Shown: positions 44,924 through 53,132 of the stretch, piece by piece
How the letters are laid out: the number at the start of each line of letters is the position of its first letter
How positions within the stretch are numbered: the first letter of the stretch is position 1
Source: Acidimicrobiia bacterium
GTDB lineage: Bacteria > Actinomycetota > Acidimicrobiia > Acidimicrobiales > Bin134
DNA: 64,000 nucleotides
Direction: 5' to 3'
Assembly (NCBI GenBank): GCA_022826705.1
Contig: JAJDUJ010000011.1
Coordinates: 124,001 to 188,000, forward strand
Translations under genes and position numbers: made by a program
The notes under the pieces: model-generated
Databases searched by the model: none
Told to the model about the DNA's origin: nothing
What the model saw: only the letters and a program-made list of their open reading frames with translations

Positions 44924-44969
44924 CCCCGACAAATGTCGGGGCTGTCGGCCCGGGGCTACTCACCCCGGG
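44924..44969 (+). terminator. Tandem hairpins after the DUF368 gene
   Basis: The first hairpin is CCCCGACA (44924-44931) with TGTCGGGG (44934-44941). The second is CCCGGGG (44949-44955) with CCCCGGG (44963-44969). They start 17 nt after the DUF368 stop. Neither is followed by a T-run, so they could stall or protect the transcript end rather than act as a classic terminator. Confidence 0.4.
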
Positions 44970-45015
44970 GTGGTACAGAGCAAACTATATCCAGAGAGGC
45001 GACACTCTGCACCAA

Positions 45016-45055
45016 TTCTCTTGTTTTATTCACAGCAATGAATAAAGCAAGAGAG
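45016..45055. promoter_or_regulatory. Long A/T-rich hairpin upstream of the NYN gene
   Basis: Arms 45016-45032 and 45039-45055 pair over 17 positions around the loop CAGCAA, with only G/T wobbles as exceptions. The core arms are CTCTTGTTTTATTCA and TGAATAAAGCAAGAG. It lies 31 nt upstream of the NYN gene start, in a local A/T-rich patch. It could be an operator, a leader RNA structure, or a processing site for the nuclease it precedes. Confidence 0.7.
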
Positions 45056-45086
45056 CCCCGCTTATGGTGTAGCGTTGCATTTCTCT

Positions 45087-45719
45087 ATGGCTCCAGAGCG
45101 GGTTATCACATATATCGATGGGTACAACCTGTACTACGGGCTCAAGGAAGCCGGTATGCAGTCCTCGCGATGCCTAGATCTGAAGGGCATGTGTGAATCG
45201 CTAACTAAGAAACACCAGCAGCTTGACCTCGTCCGCTACTTCACTACCCGGGTCAAGAACAACCCTGGTGCGTCTCAAAGGCAAGGAACGTTTATCGATG
45301 CTTTGGAAGCTCGTGGAGGAATCAAGATCGACTACGGTCACTTCCTCTCCAAGAAAACGAAGTGTCACTCATGTGGGAATGAGTGGACTAGTAGTGAAGA
45401 GAAGAAAACTGATGTCAATATTGCAATTCGCCTTCTTGAGGATGCCCATGATGGACGGTTCGACACTGCAATAGTCGTTTCAGGTGACAGCGACTTGGCT
45501 CCCGCGATCCAGTCGATTCTCTCTCGAACTCCAAAAAAAAGAGTCGTAGTTGCGTTCCCTCCAAAGCGCCACTCTTCCGAACTCCAGCGAGTGGCTAGCG
45601 GCCACTTCAAGATTCCCCGCAAGTCAATCTTGTCTAACCACCTACCAGCAGTAGTGACCACACCTTCTGGTCGGCCACTCAAAGCACCCGAAGGATGGCT
45701 TCCCCAACCAGCAAACTAG
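45087..45719 (+). CDS. NYN-domain nuclease with CxxC insert
   Basis: This 210-residue protein is a PIN-like NYN (LabA/DUF88) ribonuclease. The acidic site is complete: Asp11 and Asn14 in YIDGYNLYYGLK, Asp109 in KTDVNIAI, and Asp134/Asp136 in VSGDSDL. A CHSC pair (93, 96) suggests a small metal-binding insert. I use the ATG at 45087; a TTG at 45075 is possible. Codon use is markedly A/T-richer than in surrounding genes, suggesting recent acquisition. Its stop overlaps the convergent gene stop. A strong hairpin lies in its leader. It probably cleaves RNA in regulation or defence. Confidence 0.85.
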   Translation: MAPERVITYIDGYNLYYGLKEAGMQSSRCLDLKGMCESLTKKHQQLDLVRYFTTRVKNNPGASQRQGTFIDALEARGGIKIDYGHFLSKKTKCHSCGNEWTSSEEKKTDVNIAIRLLEDAHDGRFDTAIVVSGDSDLAPAIQSILSRTPKKRVVVAFPPKRHSSELQRVASGHFKIPRKSILSNHLPAVVTTPSGRPLKAPEGWLPQPAN

Positions 45720-46381
45720 TTTGCTCCTCTGGCTGCCCCTACCAGGAGATTCTTCTCGGACCAGACCGGGCCAGCGGGAGTAGAGACCAGATTTCTCTCC
45801 AAGCGCGTACGCTGGCCGGTATCGGGGTGGTCTACAGGGAGGGGGGCGGAGGCGATCACGGGGGCGTCGGTGGGGCCATTGGTCCACTCTTGGTCCCACC
45901 AGGCGGGCGTGCCTTGCCAGTGGAAACGACGGCCTCGGCCATCAAGCTCTATGGTCTCGTCTCCCACCAGCACCTGGCCGTGAACGACATCGGGCAATCC
46001 GGGTCCGGCTTCCCACTCCAGCTCCAGGCCGTAGGGCACCCGGTCGCCCCAGCCCAGCCCGAACACTTCTTCGGGATCGTCGAGGGCCACTGCAAACGCC
46101 TCCAAATCCACGGTGAAGTGCTCGTCGGGGATCTGTTCGATGAACTCGGTCCACAGCCCGGGCGCTCGCAGCTCCAGGGTGGAGGGCCGGGGTAGCGGGG
46201 CGTCGGTCTCCAGCAGCATCACCGGGCGGCGGTCGAGACCGACCAGCGCCGACCAGAACCAGCTCCGCCCCAGGTTGGGCCACAGCGTGAGCTGCGCATA
46301 GCCCCCCACCGACCCGTCTGGCGCAGCGAAATCGCCATACCACGACTCGGCCCACAGTCGGTGCGTCGGTGCAGAAGTCAT
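45716..46381 (-). CDS. Hypothetical protein with beta-rich, Trp-rich sequence
   Basis: This 221-residue protein is rich in Trp, Pro and Gly (ESWYGDFAAPDGSVGGYAQL, LWPNLGRSWFWSALVGLD) and has no signal peptide or membrane segment. The pattern of alternating hydrophobic residues suggests beta-strands, loosely like AttH/CrtC lipocalin-type proteins, but I cannot confirm that. It is divergent from an SCP2-like gene 27 nt away, and that pairing may hint at lipid-related metabolism. No function is assigned. The stop codon overlaps that of the convergent NYN gene within ACTAG. Confidence 0.65.
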   Translation of the reverse strand: MTSAPTHRLWAESWYGDFAAPDGSVGGYAQLTLWPNLGRSWFWSALVGLDRRPVMLLETDAPLPRPSTLELRAPGLWTEFIEQIPDEHFTVDLEAFAVALDDPEEVFGLGWGDRVPYGLELEWEAGPGLPDVVHGQVLVGDETIELDGRGRRFHWQGTPAWWDQEWTNGPTDAPVIASAPLPVDHPDTGQRTRLERNLVSTPAGPVWSEKNLLVGAARGAN

Positions 46382-46408
46382 ATACCTACCTCAGTACGGT
46401 AGGACTTG

Positions 46409-46783
46409 GTGCTGGAGTACTTGAGCGACGAGTGGATCGAGGAGGCAGACGCCGCACTGCGGGCGTCGGGGTTGTGCGCGCCGGACGGCGATCGATTCGC
46501 GGTCCAACAGCAAGTGGGTGAGGTGATATTCCACATGGTGTTCGACGGTGAGGGCGCTCGCGTCAGCTCTGGGCCAGCCCCCGATCCTGAGGTGGCTTTC
46601 AGCCAAGCCCGCGAGACGGCGGTGGCCATCGCCAAAGGAGAGCTCTCGGCTGAGGAAGCAGTGTTGAATGGGGAAGTCACGTTTGAAGGCAACCCCATGG
46701 CTCTGTTGTCCCACCGCCGGTTACTGGCGAGAGCCGAAGACGTCTTCGCAGAGATGCGGGACCGCACAATCTGGAACCTTTGA
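46409..46783 (+). CDS. SCP2 sterol-transfer-like domain protein
   Basis: This 124-residue protein matches the SCP2 lipid-binding fold, with the typical run from a central helix (FSQARETAVAIAKGELSAEEAVLNGEVTFEGN, in part AIAKGELSAEEAVLNGEV) to a C-terminal LLSHRRLLARAEDVF. It probably binds a hydrophobic ligand. The start is uncertain: GTG 46409 is used, with AGGA 4 nt upstream; TTG at 46406 is the alternative. It is divergent from the hypothetical gene and convergent with cobT, 12 nt away. Confidence 0.7.
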   Translation: MLEYLSDEWIEEADAALRASGLCAPDGDRFAVQQQVGEVIFHMVFDGEGARVSSGPAPDPEVAFSQARETAVAIAKGELSAEEAVLNGEVTFEGNPMALLSHRRLLARAEDVFAEMRDRTIWNL

Positions 46784-46795
46784 CGAGAGGTTTGC

Positions 46796-47836
46796 CTATT
46801 CCCGACCGGGCTCCGGTAAATCGGCCATACCGGCCAGCGCCCGAGCAGCCGCCTGCACCAGTGGAAAGGCCAGGCAGGCACCGGTTCCCTCTCCCAATCG
46901 CAAGTTGAGATCCAGCAGGGGGTTCAGGCCCAGGTGGTCGAGGACGATGGAGGCGGCCGGCTCGCTGGAGCGATGGCCGGCGATGGCGAGGGCCGCGGTG
47001 CCGGGCGCCAGGGCATCGGCCGCGCACAGAGCGGCCCCGGCGATCACCCCGTCAACAATGAAGGGAACTCGGTTCTCAGCGGCAGCAATGAACAGCCCGG
47101 CGAGGGCTGCAATCTCCAGTCCCCCTACCGTGGCCAGCACATCGATGGGTTCGGTACAGCCGGCGGCTCTCTCGATGGCAGTGGCCACCAACCGGCGCTT
47201 GTGGTCGAGGCCCCCGGCGGGAACTCCCGCGCCGACTCCAGTGACCTCTTGGGCTGATCGGCCGGTGTACACGCCGATCAACGCAGCCGCCGAGGTGGTA
47301 TTGCCGATGCCCAAGTCGCCGCCGATGAGGCAGTCGGCACCCGCTTCTAACTGCTCGGACGCGATTCGCATGCCTATTGTCAGCGCCGCTTCGGCTTCCT
47401 CAAGAGTCATGGCCGGCCCGCTGGCAATGCTGGCCGTGCCGTCGGACACCCTCTCGTCTCTCACGCCGGGGAGCGGGTCGAGGGGGATCTGTACCCCGAC
47501 ATCGACGACAACAACCTGAGCGCCCACCGCCTCGGCGAACACCGAGATGGCGGCCCCGCCGCTGCTCACCGTGGCCACCATGGCTGCGGTGATCTCCGAG
47601 GGCCACGCACTGGCCCCGTCGGCCACCACCCCGTGATCGCCGGCGAAGACAACCACGACTGGATTGCCGGGCACAGGCGGCGGACAGACACTGGCCACCC
47701 CGGCTAAGTGAACTCCCAGATCTTGTAATCGCCCCAGCGCGCCCGGGGGCATGGCCCGAGTAGCCCATCGAGCCTGAGCCCGTTCCATGGCCTGCACGTC
47801 GAGAGGGGGAATCGTTGGAAACGAACGCGAGTCCAT
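46796..47836 (-). CDS. cobT: Nicotinate-nucleotide-dimethylbenzimidazole phosphoribosyltransferase CobT
   Basis: This 346-residue enzyme makes alpha-ribazole phosphate, activating the lower ligand of B12. Key family stretches are FAGDHGVVADGASAWPSEITA near the start (part: GDHGVVADGASAWPSEIT), IGDLGIGNTTSAAAL in the form IGGDLGIGNTTSAA, and the catalytic-glutamate region LRLGEGTGA. I use ATG 47836, one nucleotide after the cbiB stop; the frame could extend to 47869. It is the last gene of the B12 salvage operon. Confidence 0.93.
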   Translation of the reverse strand: MDSRSFPTIPPLDVQAMERAQARWATRAMPPGALGRLQDLGVHLAGVASVCPPPVPGNPVVVVFAGDHGVVADGASAWPSEITAAMVATVSSGGAAISVFAEAVGAQVVVVDVGVQIPLDPLPGVRDERVSDGTASIASGPAMTLEEAEAALTIGMRIASEQLEAGADCLIGGDLGIGNTTSAAALIGVYTGRSAQEVTGVGAGVPAGGLDHKRRLVATAIERAAGCTEPIDVLATVGGLEIAALAGLFIAAAENRVPFIVDGVIAGAALCAADALAPGTAALAIAGHRSSEPAASIVLDHLGLNPLLDLNLRLGEGTGACLAFPLVQAAARALAGMADLPEPGRE

Positions 47837-47837
47837 A

Positions 47838-48755
47838 TCAGCCGCCACCTCTATCCATGAGCCAGTCAATGAGCCCGGCCATCACCAACAGGCCAACCGC
47901 GGCAATCTCCACCCGGTCGGCCAACCGGATGGCGGCATCGATGTCATCGGCCTCTGGGCGAGAGCCGGTGCCTAGAAACGGACGCTCTTCGGCCACCCCC
48001 TCGTAGCTGAGCGGTCCGCCGAGTTTGCGATCTAGCGCAGCGGCCACCGCGGCCTCGGCGACACCGGCATTGGGCGACGGGTGAGCGGGGGCATCCCAGC
48101 GCACCGCGTCGACGATTTGGCGAGCCCGGGCCTGATTCAGCGCGGCAACCAATACGGCAAAGACTCGGGCCGGGATGTAGTTGGCGGCATCGTCCAGACG
48201 GGCTGCGGCCCAGCCGAAATTGCGATACCGCTCATTGCGCCGACCGACCATGGCGTCCATGGTGTTGATGGCCCTATAGGTCGCGGCACCAGGGGCACCG
48301 GCCACCGCGCCCCAGAAAGCAGGGGCTATCACCGCGTCAACGCTGTTCTCGGCCACCGACTCGATGACCGCGGCGGCGATGCCGGATTCATCGAGGTCCG
48401 TGGGATCGCGCCCTACCAAGGTGGGCAACTCGGTGCGGGCCGTTGGAAGATCACCGTCTACAACCGCTTCTCCAACGCGCATCGCCACCCGTCGAAGCTC
48501 ACGGCCCGCGGCGGCTACGGCCACCGCAGTTGTGGTGGACTTCATTATTCGGCCTCCGGCCGCGCCAATGGCCACTCCCACCGCGGTATAGGCCACTCCT
48601 GCCAACCGCCGGTCGGCCCAGAGGGCCTGTTCGACGCGCTTCATGGCCTTTCCAAATGCGGCCACTGGATGGGCGTCAGCGGGTGGCTCGCCCACCACTC
48701 GATCGATCACCAGACCCGCTGCTGCACCCAGACATCTCTGCCTGAGCCAGCTCAT
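47838..48755 (-). CDS. cbiB: Adenosylcobinamide-phosphate synthase CobD/CbiB
   Basis: This 305-residue membrane enzyme attaches aminopropanol phosphate to adenosylcobyric acid. Family markers are DRVVGEPPADAHPVAAFGK near the N-terminus, AENSVDAVIAPAFWGAVAG, and the hydrophobic segments between. It overlaps cobS by 4 nt and is followed immediately by cobT. With CbiZ in the same operon, cobyric acid made by cleaving cobinamides can be re-extended here. Confidence 0.93.
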   Translation of the reverse strand: MSWLRQRCLGAAAGLVIDRVVGEPPADAHPVAAFGKAMKRVEQALWADRRLAGVAYTAVGVAIGAAGGRIMKSTTTAVAVAAAGRELRRVAMRVGEAVVDGDLPTARTELPTLVGRDPTDLDESGIAAAVIESVAENSVDAVIAPAFWGAVAGAPGAATYRAINTMDAMVGRRNERYRNFGWAAARLDDAANYIPARVFAVLVAALNQARARQIVDAVRWDAPAHPSPNAGVAEAAVAAALDRKLGGPLSYEGVAEERPFLGTGSRPEADDIDAAIRLADRVEIAAVGLLVMAGLIDWLMDRGGG

Positions 48756-49474
48756 GGATCGGCCACCAGGGCGAGCAGGGCGGCAGTTTCTGCCACCATG
48801 ATCACCGCGCCCAGGACATCACCGGTGAATCCGCCCAGCCGACGCCACGCCAACGCCACAACGCCGCCGGATGCCACCACCATGACACCAGCCGCCACCG
48901 CACCCGACACCCCTTCGATCAGCACTAGAGCGGCTACTGCGGGTGCCAACCACAACGCCAGCCACAACTGTGCCCCATCGAGAAATGGGGCAGCTAGCCC
49001 ACCGGGCCGGGCGTAGGGGACGATGGCCGGGATCACGGCGACCACGGCACGGCTGCCAGCCCAGATCGGAATCAACGCTAACGACTCGATGCCGTCAACC
49101 GATAACGCCGCCCACCGGGCCGCCACCACAACCACAACCGCGGCAATGGCGAACGCTCCCACATCGGGTCGGGCCATCACCGCCAGCCGCCGATCCCTTT
49201 CCATGTGGGGCAGGAGCCCGTCGGCGCTGTCAGCCAGACCGTCGAGGTGCAACCCGCCGGTAAGCACCAAATCGGCGGCCACCACCAGAATCCCCACCAC
49301 CAAAAGCGGCCACAGCTCAGCCGCCCCCCAGTGGACGGCCGCCAGCACCCCACCGAGCCCGGCACCAACTACCGGGAACCACCACAACGCTCGAGCTTGG
49401 GGCGCTTGGCCTCGGCCAGCCACAGTCAGAAATGCCACCGCACCCATGACCGCCGGTCGCTTCATCGCCTTCAC
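48752..49474 (-). CDS. cobS: Cobalamin synthase CobS
   Basis: This 240-residue membrane protein joins adenosylcobinamide-GDP to alpha-ribazole. The diagnostic motif GGLHLDGLADSADGL is present, along with several hydrophobic segments. It overlaps both cbiB and cobU by 4 nt, so the nucleotide-loop enzymes are translated as a block. Length fits the family (about 240-270). Confidence 0.94.
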   Translation of the reverse strand: MKAMKRPAVMGAVAFLTVAGRGQAPQARALWWFPVVGAGLGGVLAAVHWGAAELWPLLVVGILVVAADLVLTGGLHLDGLADSADGLLPHMERDRRLAVMARPDVGAFAIAAVVVVVAARWAALSVDGIESLALIPIWAGSRAVVAVIPAIVPYARPGGLAAPFLDGAQLWLALWLAPAVAALVLIEGVSGAVAAGVMVVASGGVVALAWRRLGGFTGDVLGAVIMVAETAALLALVADP

Positions 49475-49983
49475 ACCACCTCATCGGGATGGGGCAATTC
49501 CAGAATACGGCCAGCCACAACCAGCAGGACCCGGTCGGCGACCTCAGCAATCTGCTGATTGAGAATCCCCAGCGCGTCTACATAGCGACGTCCCATCTCG
49601 CTGGGAGGGTGAACCGCCAACCCCACCTCCTCGGAGACGATGACCGCGGGAGCGACTCGACTGGCCAAAGCGTCCAATAGATCGCTGCTTTCCACGTTCA
49701 TCTCAGGGTGCTTGGTGACCCAGGTGCCCAGCGAATCCACCAAGACCGTGCTGTCGATCTCCCTAAGCACCCCGGGTAGGTCAGCGTACGCCTCGCATTC
49801 GATGGTGCTCCAGTGGGCAGGACGACGGGCTCGATGAGCCGCCACTCGGGCGGTGTGGTCGGCGTCGCTTGAATCGACCGCCGCGGTGGCCACGTAGGCC
49901 ACCGTCGAACCAAGGGAAGCAGCAATCGATTCAGCCACTTCCGACTTCCCTGATCGGGTGCCGCCCAACACCAAAATGATCAT
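49471..49983 (-). CDS. cobU: Adenosylcobinamide kinase/guanylyltransferase CobU
   Basis: This 170-residue enzyme phosphorylates adenosylcobinamide and then transfers GMP to it. The P-loop GGTRSGKS lies at about residues 7-14, with YVATA, HRARRPAHWST and VDSLGTWVT downstream, all typical of CobU. I use ATG 49983, which overlaps the cbiZ stop as ATGA, not the long upstream frame. It precedes cobS in the operon. Confidence 0.93.
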   Translation of the reverse strand: MIILVLGGTRSGKSEVAESIAASLGSTVAYVATAAVDSSDADHTARVAAHRARRPAHWSTIECEAYADLPGVLREIDSTVLVDSLGTWVTKHPEMNVESSDLLDALASRVAPAVIVSEEVGLAVHPPSEMGRRYVDALGILNQQIAEVADRVLLVVAGRILELPHPDEVV

Positions 49984-50615
49984 GAGGCCTTCCGGGCGCA
50001 TCCCCAGACAACCTGGTAGATGGCTTTGGCGATCTTGCTTCCCCACTCCGAGCGGGGTCCGGCAAACCGCTCTGTTTCGGCTCCAATGGGCCACACAATG
50101 CCTACTGCATCGCTGGCCGTACCAGTTCCCGCAATCCCGCAAGCCATCAACGCCTGGCTCTTGGCCTCGGTGGCGGTCGCCACCGCGTTGACCGCTGCGC
50201 CTGGCTCCAGTCCAACTGGCAACTGCGCAACGAGGTTGATTGTGCCTGGGGTCCACTCCCTGCCCACGGCAGCGGGGTCGGCTGCCCAAGTGGGGTGAGT
50301 GACCCCCACGGTTGCGTCAACCACCACGCCGCCGCACTCAGACCGACACACCTCATCAACCGCCGCCGCGGTGAAGAGGGCCATGCCAGCACCGGTTAAA
50401 CCGAGTTCGGCAGCCACCTCGCCAGCGTGATCGGACAAGTCGGTTCGGCCATAGTCAGAGGACACGCCGATATTGAGGGCCCAGCCGATCTCGGTGAACC
50501 CCCCACCGACCGCGGCCGACGACATCGACATCACTGGCGTGTCCCAGCGCCACACCAGAACCCCGCGATGGCCAGGTGCGGCAGGATGCAGGAGGGGGCT
50601 AACCGGCCTAGTCAA
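49980..50615 (-). CDS. cbiZ: Adenosylcobinamide amidohydrolase CbiZ
   Basis: This 211-residue protein matches CbiZ, which removes the aminopropanol group from cobinamides to give cobyric acid so that a different lower-ligand assembly can follow. Recognised features are SSAAVGGGFTEIGWALNIGV, VVDATVGVTHPTW and the C-terminal GTGTASDAVGIVWP. The TTG start at 50615 overlaps the cobO stop (TTGA), with GAAGGG upstream; other starts are weak. CbiZ is best known from archaea and some bacteria and marks salvage-based cobalamin remodelling. Confidence 0.85.
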   Translation of the reverse strand: MTRPVSPLLHPAAPGHRGVLVWRWDTPVMSMSSAAVGGGFTEIGWALNIGVSSDYGRTDLSDHAGEVAAELGLTGAGMALFTAAAVDEVCRSECGGVVVDATVGVTHPTWAADPAAVGREWTPGTINLVAQLPVGLEPGAAVNAVATATEAKSQALMACGIAGTGTASDAVGIVWPIGAETERFAGPRSEWGSKIAKAIYQVVWGCARKAS

Positions 50616-51187
50616 TAATCGAGGCCCTTCTTGGCTCTGATTTGGCGGTCGAAGGCGTGCTTGATCTTGGTCATCTCAGTGACGGTATCGGCCACCTCGA
50701 TCACCTCATCGGCCATGTCCCGGCCGGTGAGGATCACGCTCACCTGTTCGGGCCGAGACTCAAGAGTTGAGGCCACATCGGCGGCATCAATCCAATCCCA
50801 GGTCATGGCGTAGCTGATCTCGTCCAATACCACCAGCCGGTATTCGCCATCGGCGATGAGCTGGGCCGAGAACTCCCAGGCGGCCACTGCCTTGGCCTGG
50901 GATTCGTCCAGATCGTCGGATTCCCAAGTAAACCCGTCGCCCGCCGAGAACCACTGCACGCCGAGCTCTCGGCACACTTTCTCCTCGCCGGTGTTCCAAT
51001 TGCCGCTCTTGAGAAACTGCACCACCGCAGTGGGCCAGCCTCGGGCGACTGCCCGCAGCACGGTTCCAAAGGCCGCAGTCGACTTGCCCTTGCCGTGACC
51101 GGTGTTGACCATCACCAGCGAGGGAGCCGACCGAAGCTCGGAAGGATCGTAGGGACGCTTGTCTCGAGGGGCCGATTCAGTGCTCAT
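50612..51187 (-). CDS. cobO: Cob(I)alamin adenosyltransferase CobO/BtuR
   Basis: This 191-residue enzyme transfers the adenosyl group from ATP to cob(I)alamin precursors. The P-loop is GHGKGKSTAAFG and the metal-binding and corrinoid-binding runs YRLVVLDEISYAM and VSVILTGRDMADEVIEVAD follow. Length fits the CobA/CobO/BtuR family. The start overlaps the btuD-like gene as ATGA. Imported cobinamide would be adenosylated here before CbiZ and CobU act. Confidence 0.94.
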   Translation of the reverse strand: MSTESAPRDKRPYDPSELRSAPSLVMVNTGHGKGKSTAAFGTVLRAVARGWPTAVVQFLKSGNWNTGEEKVCRELGVQWFSAGDGFTWESDDLDESQAKAVAAWEFSAQLIADGEYRLVVLDEISYAMTWDWIDAADVASTLESRPEQVSVILTGRDMADEVIEVADTVTEMTKIKHAFDRQIRAKKGLDY

Positions 51188-52020
51188 GGAGCCTCCTTGG
51201 GGGGTTTGGTCCGACGGCGAGGCTCGGGCAGTACCACTAACTCGCCGTCGATTGGTTGAACAGTAAGCGGCGTGCCGTACACCGCCGACAACAGATCTGG
51301 CTGCAACACGGCTGCGGGGCGGCCCTCAGCAACGATACGTCCGTGGTCGATGAGGATGAGCCGGTCGGCGAATCGGGCCGCGGCGCTGAGGTCGTGCATT
51401 GCGGCCAGTACGCTCAGCCCCTCGGTGCGGCGCAGATCATCCACCAACTCCAGCACCGACACCTGATGGCCCAAATCGAGGGCGCTGGTGGGCTCGTCCA
51501 ATAGCAGCACCGGGCATTGCTGGGCCAGCGCCCGGGCCACCACCACCTGCTGGGCCTCCCCGCCCGACAGGGTGGACACAAAGCGGTCGGCGAAGGCCGT
51601 GAGCTCAAGGCGGTGCAGCACCGAAGACGCAATCTCGCGGTCTGCTCGCGACTCGCGTGCCAGCCAGCCCAAGTGCGCCGTGCGCCCCAACAGCACGTAC
51701 TCAGCCACCGTCATGCCCTTGGGCATAATCGGAGACTGCGGTACCAGGGCTATGTCGGCTGCTCCCGGCACTCGTCCGTCACCCAGGGCAATCGCCCCGG
51801 AGTAGTCGGCCAATCCCACGATCGACCGCAGCAGAGTGGACTTGCCGGCTCCGTTGGGGCCGATGATGCCCAGCCAATGCCCGGCATCCAGCTCCAGGTT
51901 TACACCGCAGACCACCTCTTGATCCCGGAAGCTCACCCTTACATCACGACACGACAGTGCGGGTGCCGACCGGACCGCGCTCTCCGAGCCCTGCGTCGAA
52001 GCCGTCAGCACAGAGCTCAT
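51184..52020 (-). CDS. btuD: Cobalamin ABC transporter ATPase BtuD-like
   Basis: This 278-residue ATPase has Walker A GPNGAGKST, signature LSGGEAQQVVVARAL and Walker B VLLLDEPTSALD, as in FecE/BtuD proteins. I use ATG 52020, which overlaps the permease stop as ATGA; the longer open frame lies inside the permease gene. The vitamin B12 assignment comes from the neighbouring cobalamin genes and the riboswitch, as the family also serves siderophores and heme. Confidence 0.9.
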   Translation of the reverse strand: MSSVLTASTQGSESAVRSAPALSCRDVRVSFRDQEVVCGVNLELDAGHWLGIIGPNGAGKSTLLRSIVGLADYSGAIALGDGRVPGAADIALVPQSPIMPKGMTVAEYVLLGRTAHLGWLARESRADREIASSVLHRLELTAFADRFVSTLSGGEAQQVVVARALAQQCPVLLLDEPTSALDLGHQVSVLELVDDLRRTEGLSVLAAMHDLSAAARFADRLILIDHGRIVAEGRPAAVLQPDLLSAVYGTPLTVQPIDGELVVLPEPRRRTKPPKEAP

Positions 52021-53114
52021 GTCGTGCTCCACCGGTCTCGCCACAGCACTACGGCGAAGAACGGTGCTCCGACAAATGCGGTGATGACGCCCACCGGTAA
52101 CTCCGATGGAGCCAATAGGGTGCGGGCGCCGATGTCCACGAAGGCCAGAAACGCCGCCCCCACCAGAGCGGACAGCGGCACTATCACCCGATAGCTGTGG
52201 CTGATGAGAAGGCGGACTATGTGAGGCACCACCAGGCCCACGAAAGCGATCAACCCGCTCACCGACACCGCGGCCGCAGTCAACAGTGAGGCGGCCACGA
52301 TCACCACAAGGCGGGAGCGAGCCGGATCCAGTCCCAGTGAGCGGGCCTCGTCGTCGCCCACCCGCAACACATCGAGATGCCTCCGGTGAATGAACAGCAC
52401 CACCCCGCATACCACTACGTAGGGCAGCAGGAGTCCGACCTGCTTCCAACCGGTGGTGTTGAGCTGTCCGAACAGCCACGACAACACTTCTCGGGCCCTG
52501 GTCTCATTCAACTGCTGGATGGCATAGGTCTGCGCCGCTGAGAACAAGGCGGCCATGGCCACACCACCAAGCAGCAAGGTTGCCGGCGACGCGCCTCCGC
52601 CCCGGGCGATGGCCATCGACGCCAGCACCGCCACCAGCGCCCCCGCAAACGCAGCGGCTGGCACGGTGTCGAACGGTCCCCAGCTCAAGTCGAGGCCGAA
52701 CCCCAGCGCCAGCACCGCGCCGAAACCCGCACCGGCCGATACACCCAGCAGGTAGGGGTCGGCCAGCGGGTTGCGGAACACCCCCTGATAGGAGGCACCG
52801 GCCACCCCCAACGACCCCCCTACCAGCATCCCGAGCACCAGTCGGGGAAGCCGGATCTCAAACAAGATGTTCTCTTGTGTGGTCGACAGCGACGAGTCGA
52901 CACCGATCAGCGGAACCCAATCGAACAAGGCGCCCAGCACACCTTTGACCGGCAGCCCCGCAGCTCCGCTGGTGGCGCTGAACAGTCCCACCGCCACGAG
53001 GACCACAACCCCAACAACGGCGGCCCCAATCGACATCCCAAACGCCCGCCGTACCGCCGAGTGGGCGGCATCGGCGTCCGTCAAGGCGGTTGTCGGGAGG
53101 GAGGCGTCGGCCAT
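52017..53114 (-). CDS. btuC: Cobalamin ABC transporter permease BtuC-like (FecCD family)
   Basis: This 365-residue permease has about ten hydrophobic segments and FecCD-family markers: GASYQGVFRNPLADPYLLGVSAGAGFGA (part: GVFRNPLADPYLLGVSAGAG), ARGGGASPATLLLGGVA, and GLIAFVGLVVPHIVRLLIS. It forms a homodimer channel with BtuD. Context with the riboswitch-controlled btuF gene upstream supports cobalamin or cobinamide as substrate. It overlaps btuD by 4 nt. Confidence 0.92.
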   Translation of the reverse strand: MADASLPTTALTDADAAHSAVRRAFGMSIGAAVVGVVVLVAVGLFSATSGAAGLPVKGVLGALFDWVPLIGVDSSLSTTQENILFEIRLPRLVLGMLVGGSLGVAGASYQGVFRNPLADPYLLGVSAGAGFGAVLALGFGLDLSWGPFDTVPAAAFAGALVAVLASMAIARGGGASPATLLLGGVAMAALFSAAQTYAIQQLNETRAREVLSWLFGQLNTTGWKQVGLLLPYVVVCGVVLFIHRRHLDVLRVGDDEARSLGLDPARSRLVVIVAASLLTAAAVSVSGLIAFVGLVVPHIVRLLISHSYRVIVPLSALVGAAFLAFVDIGARTLLAPSELPVGVITAFVGAPFFAVVLWRDRWSTT

Positions 53115-53132
53115 TGCAGTGTCCGCGGTGAC

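Noticed and set aside
45716..45719. Overlapping convergent stops in ACTAGT (also seen at 58433-58436).
   Set aside because: Arises simply because TAG read on each strand shares the palindrome CTAG; not a regulatory signal by itself.
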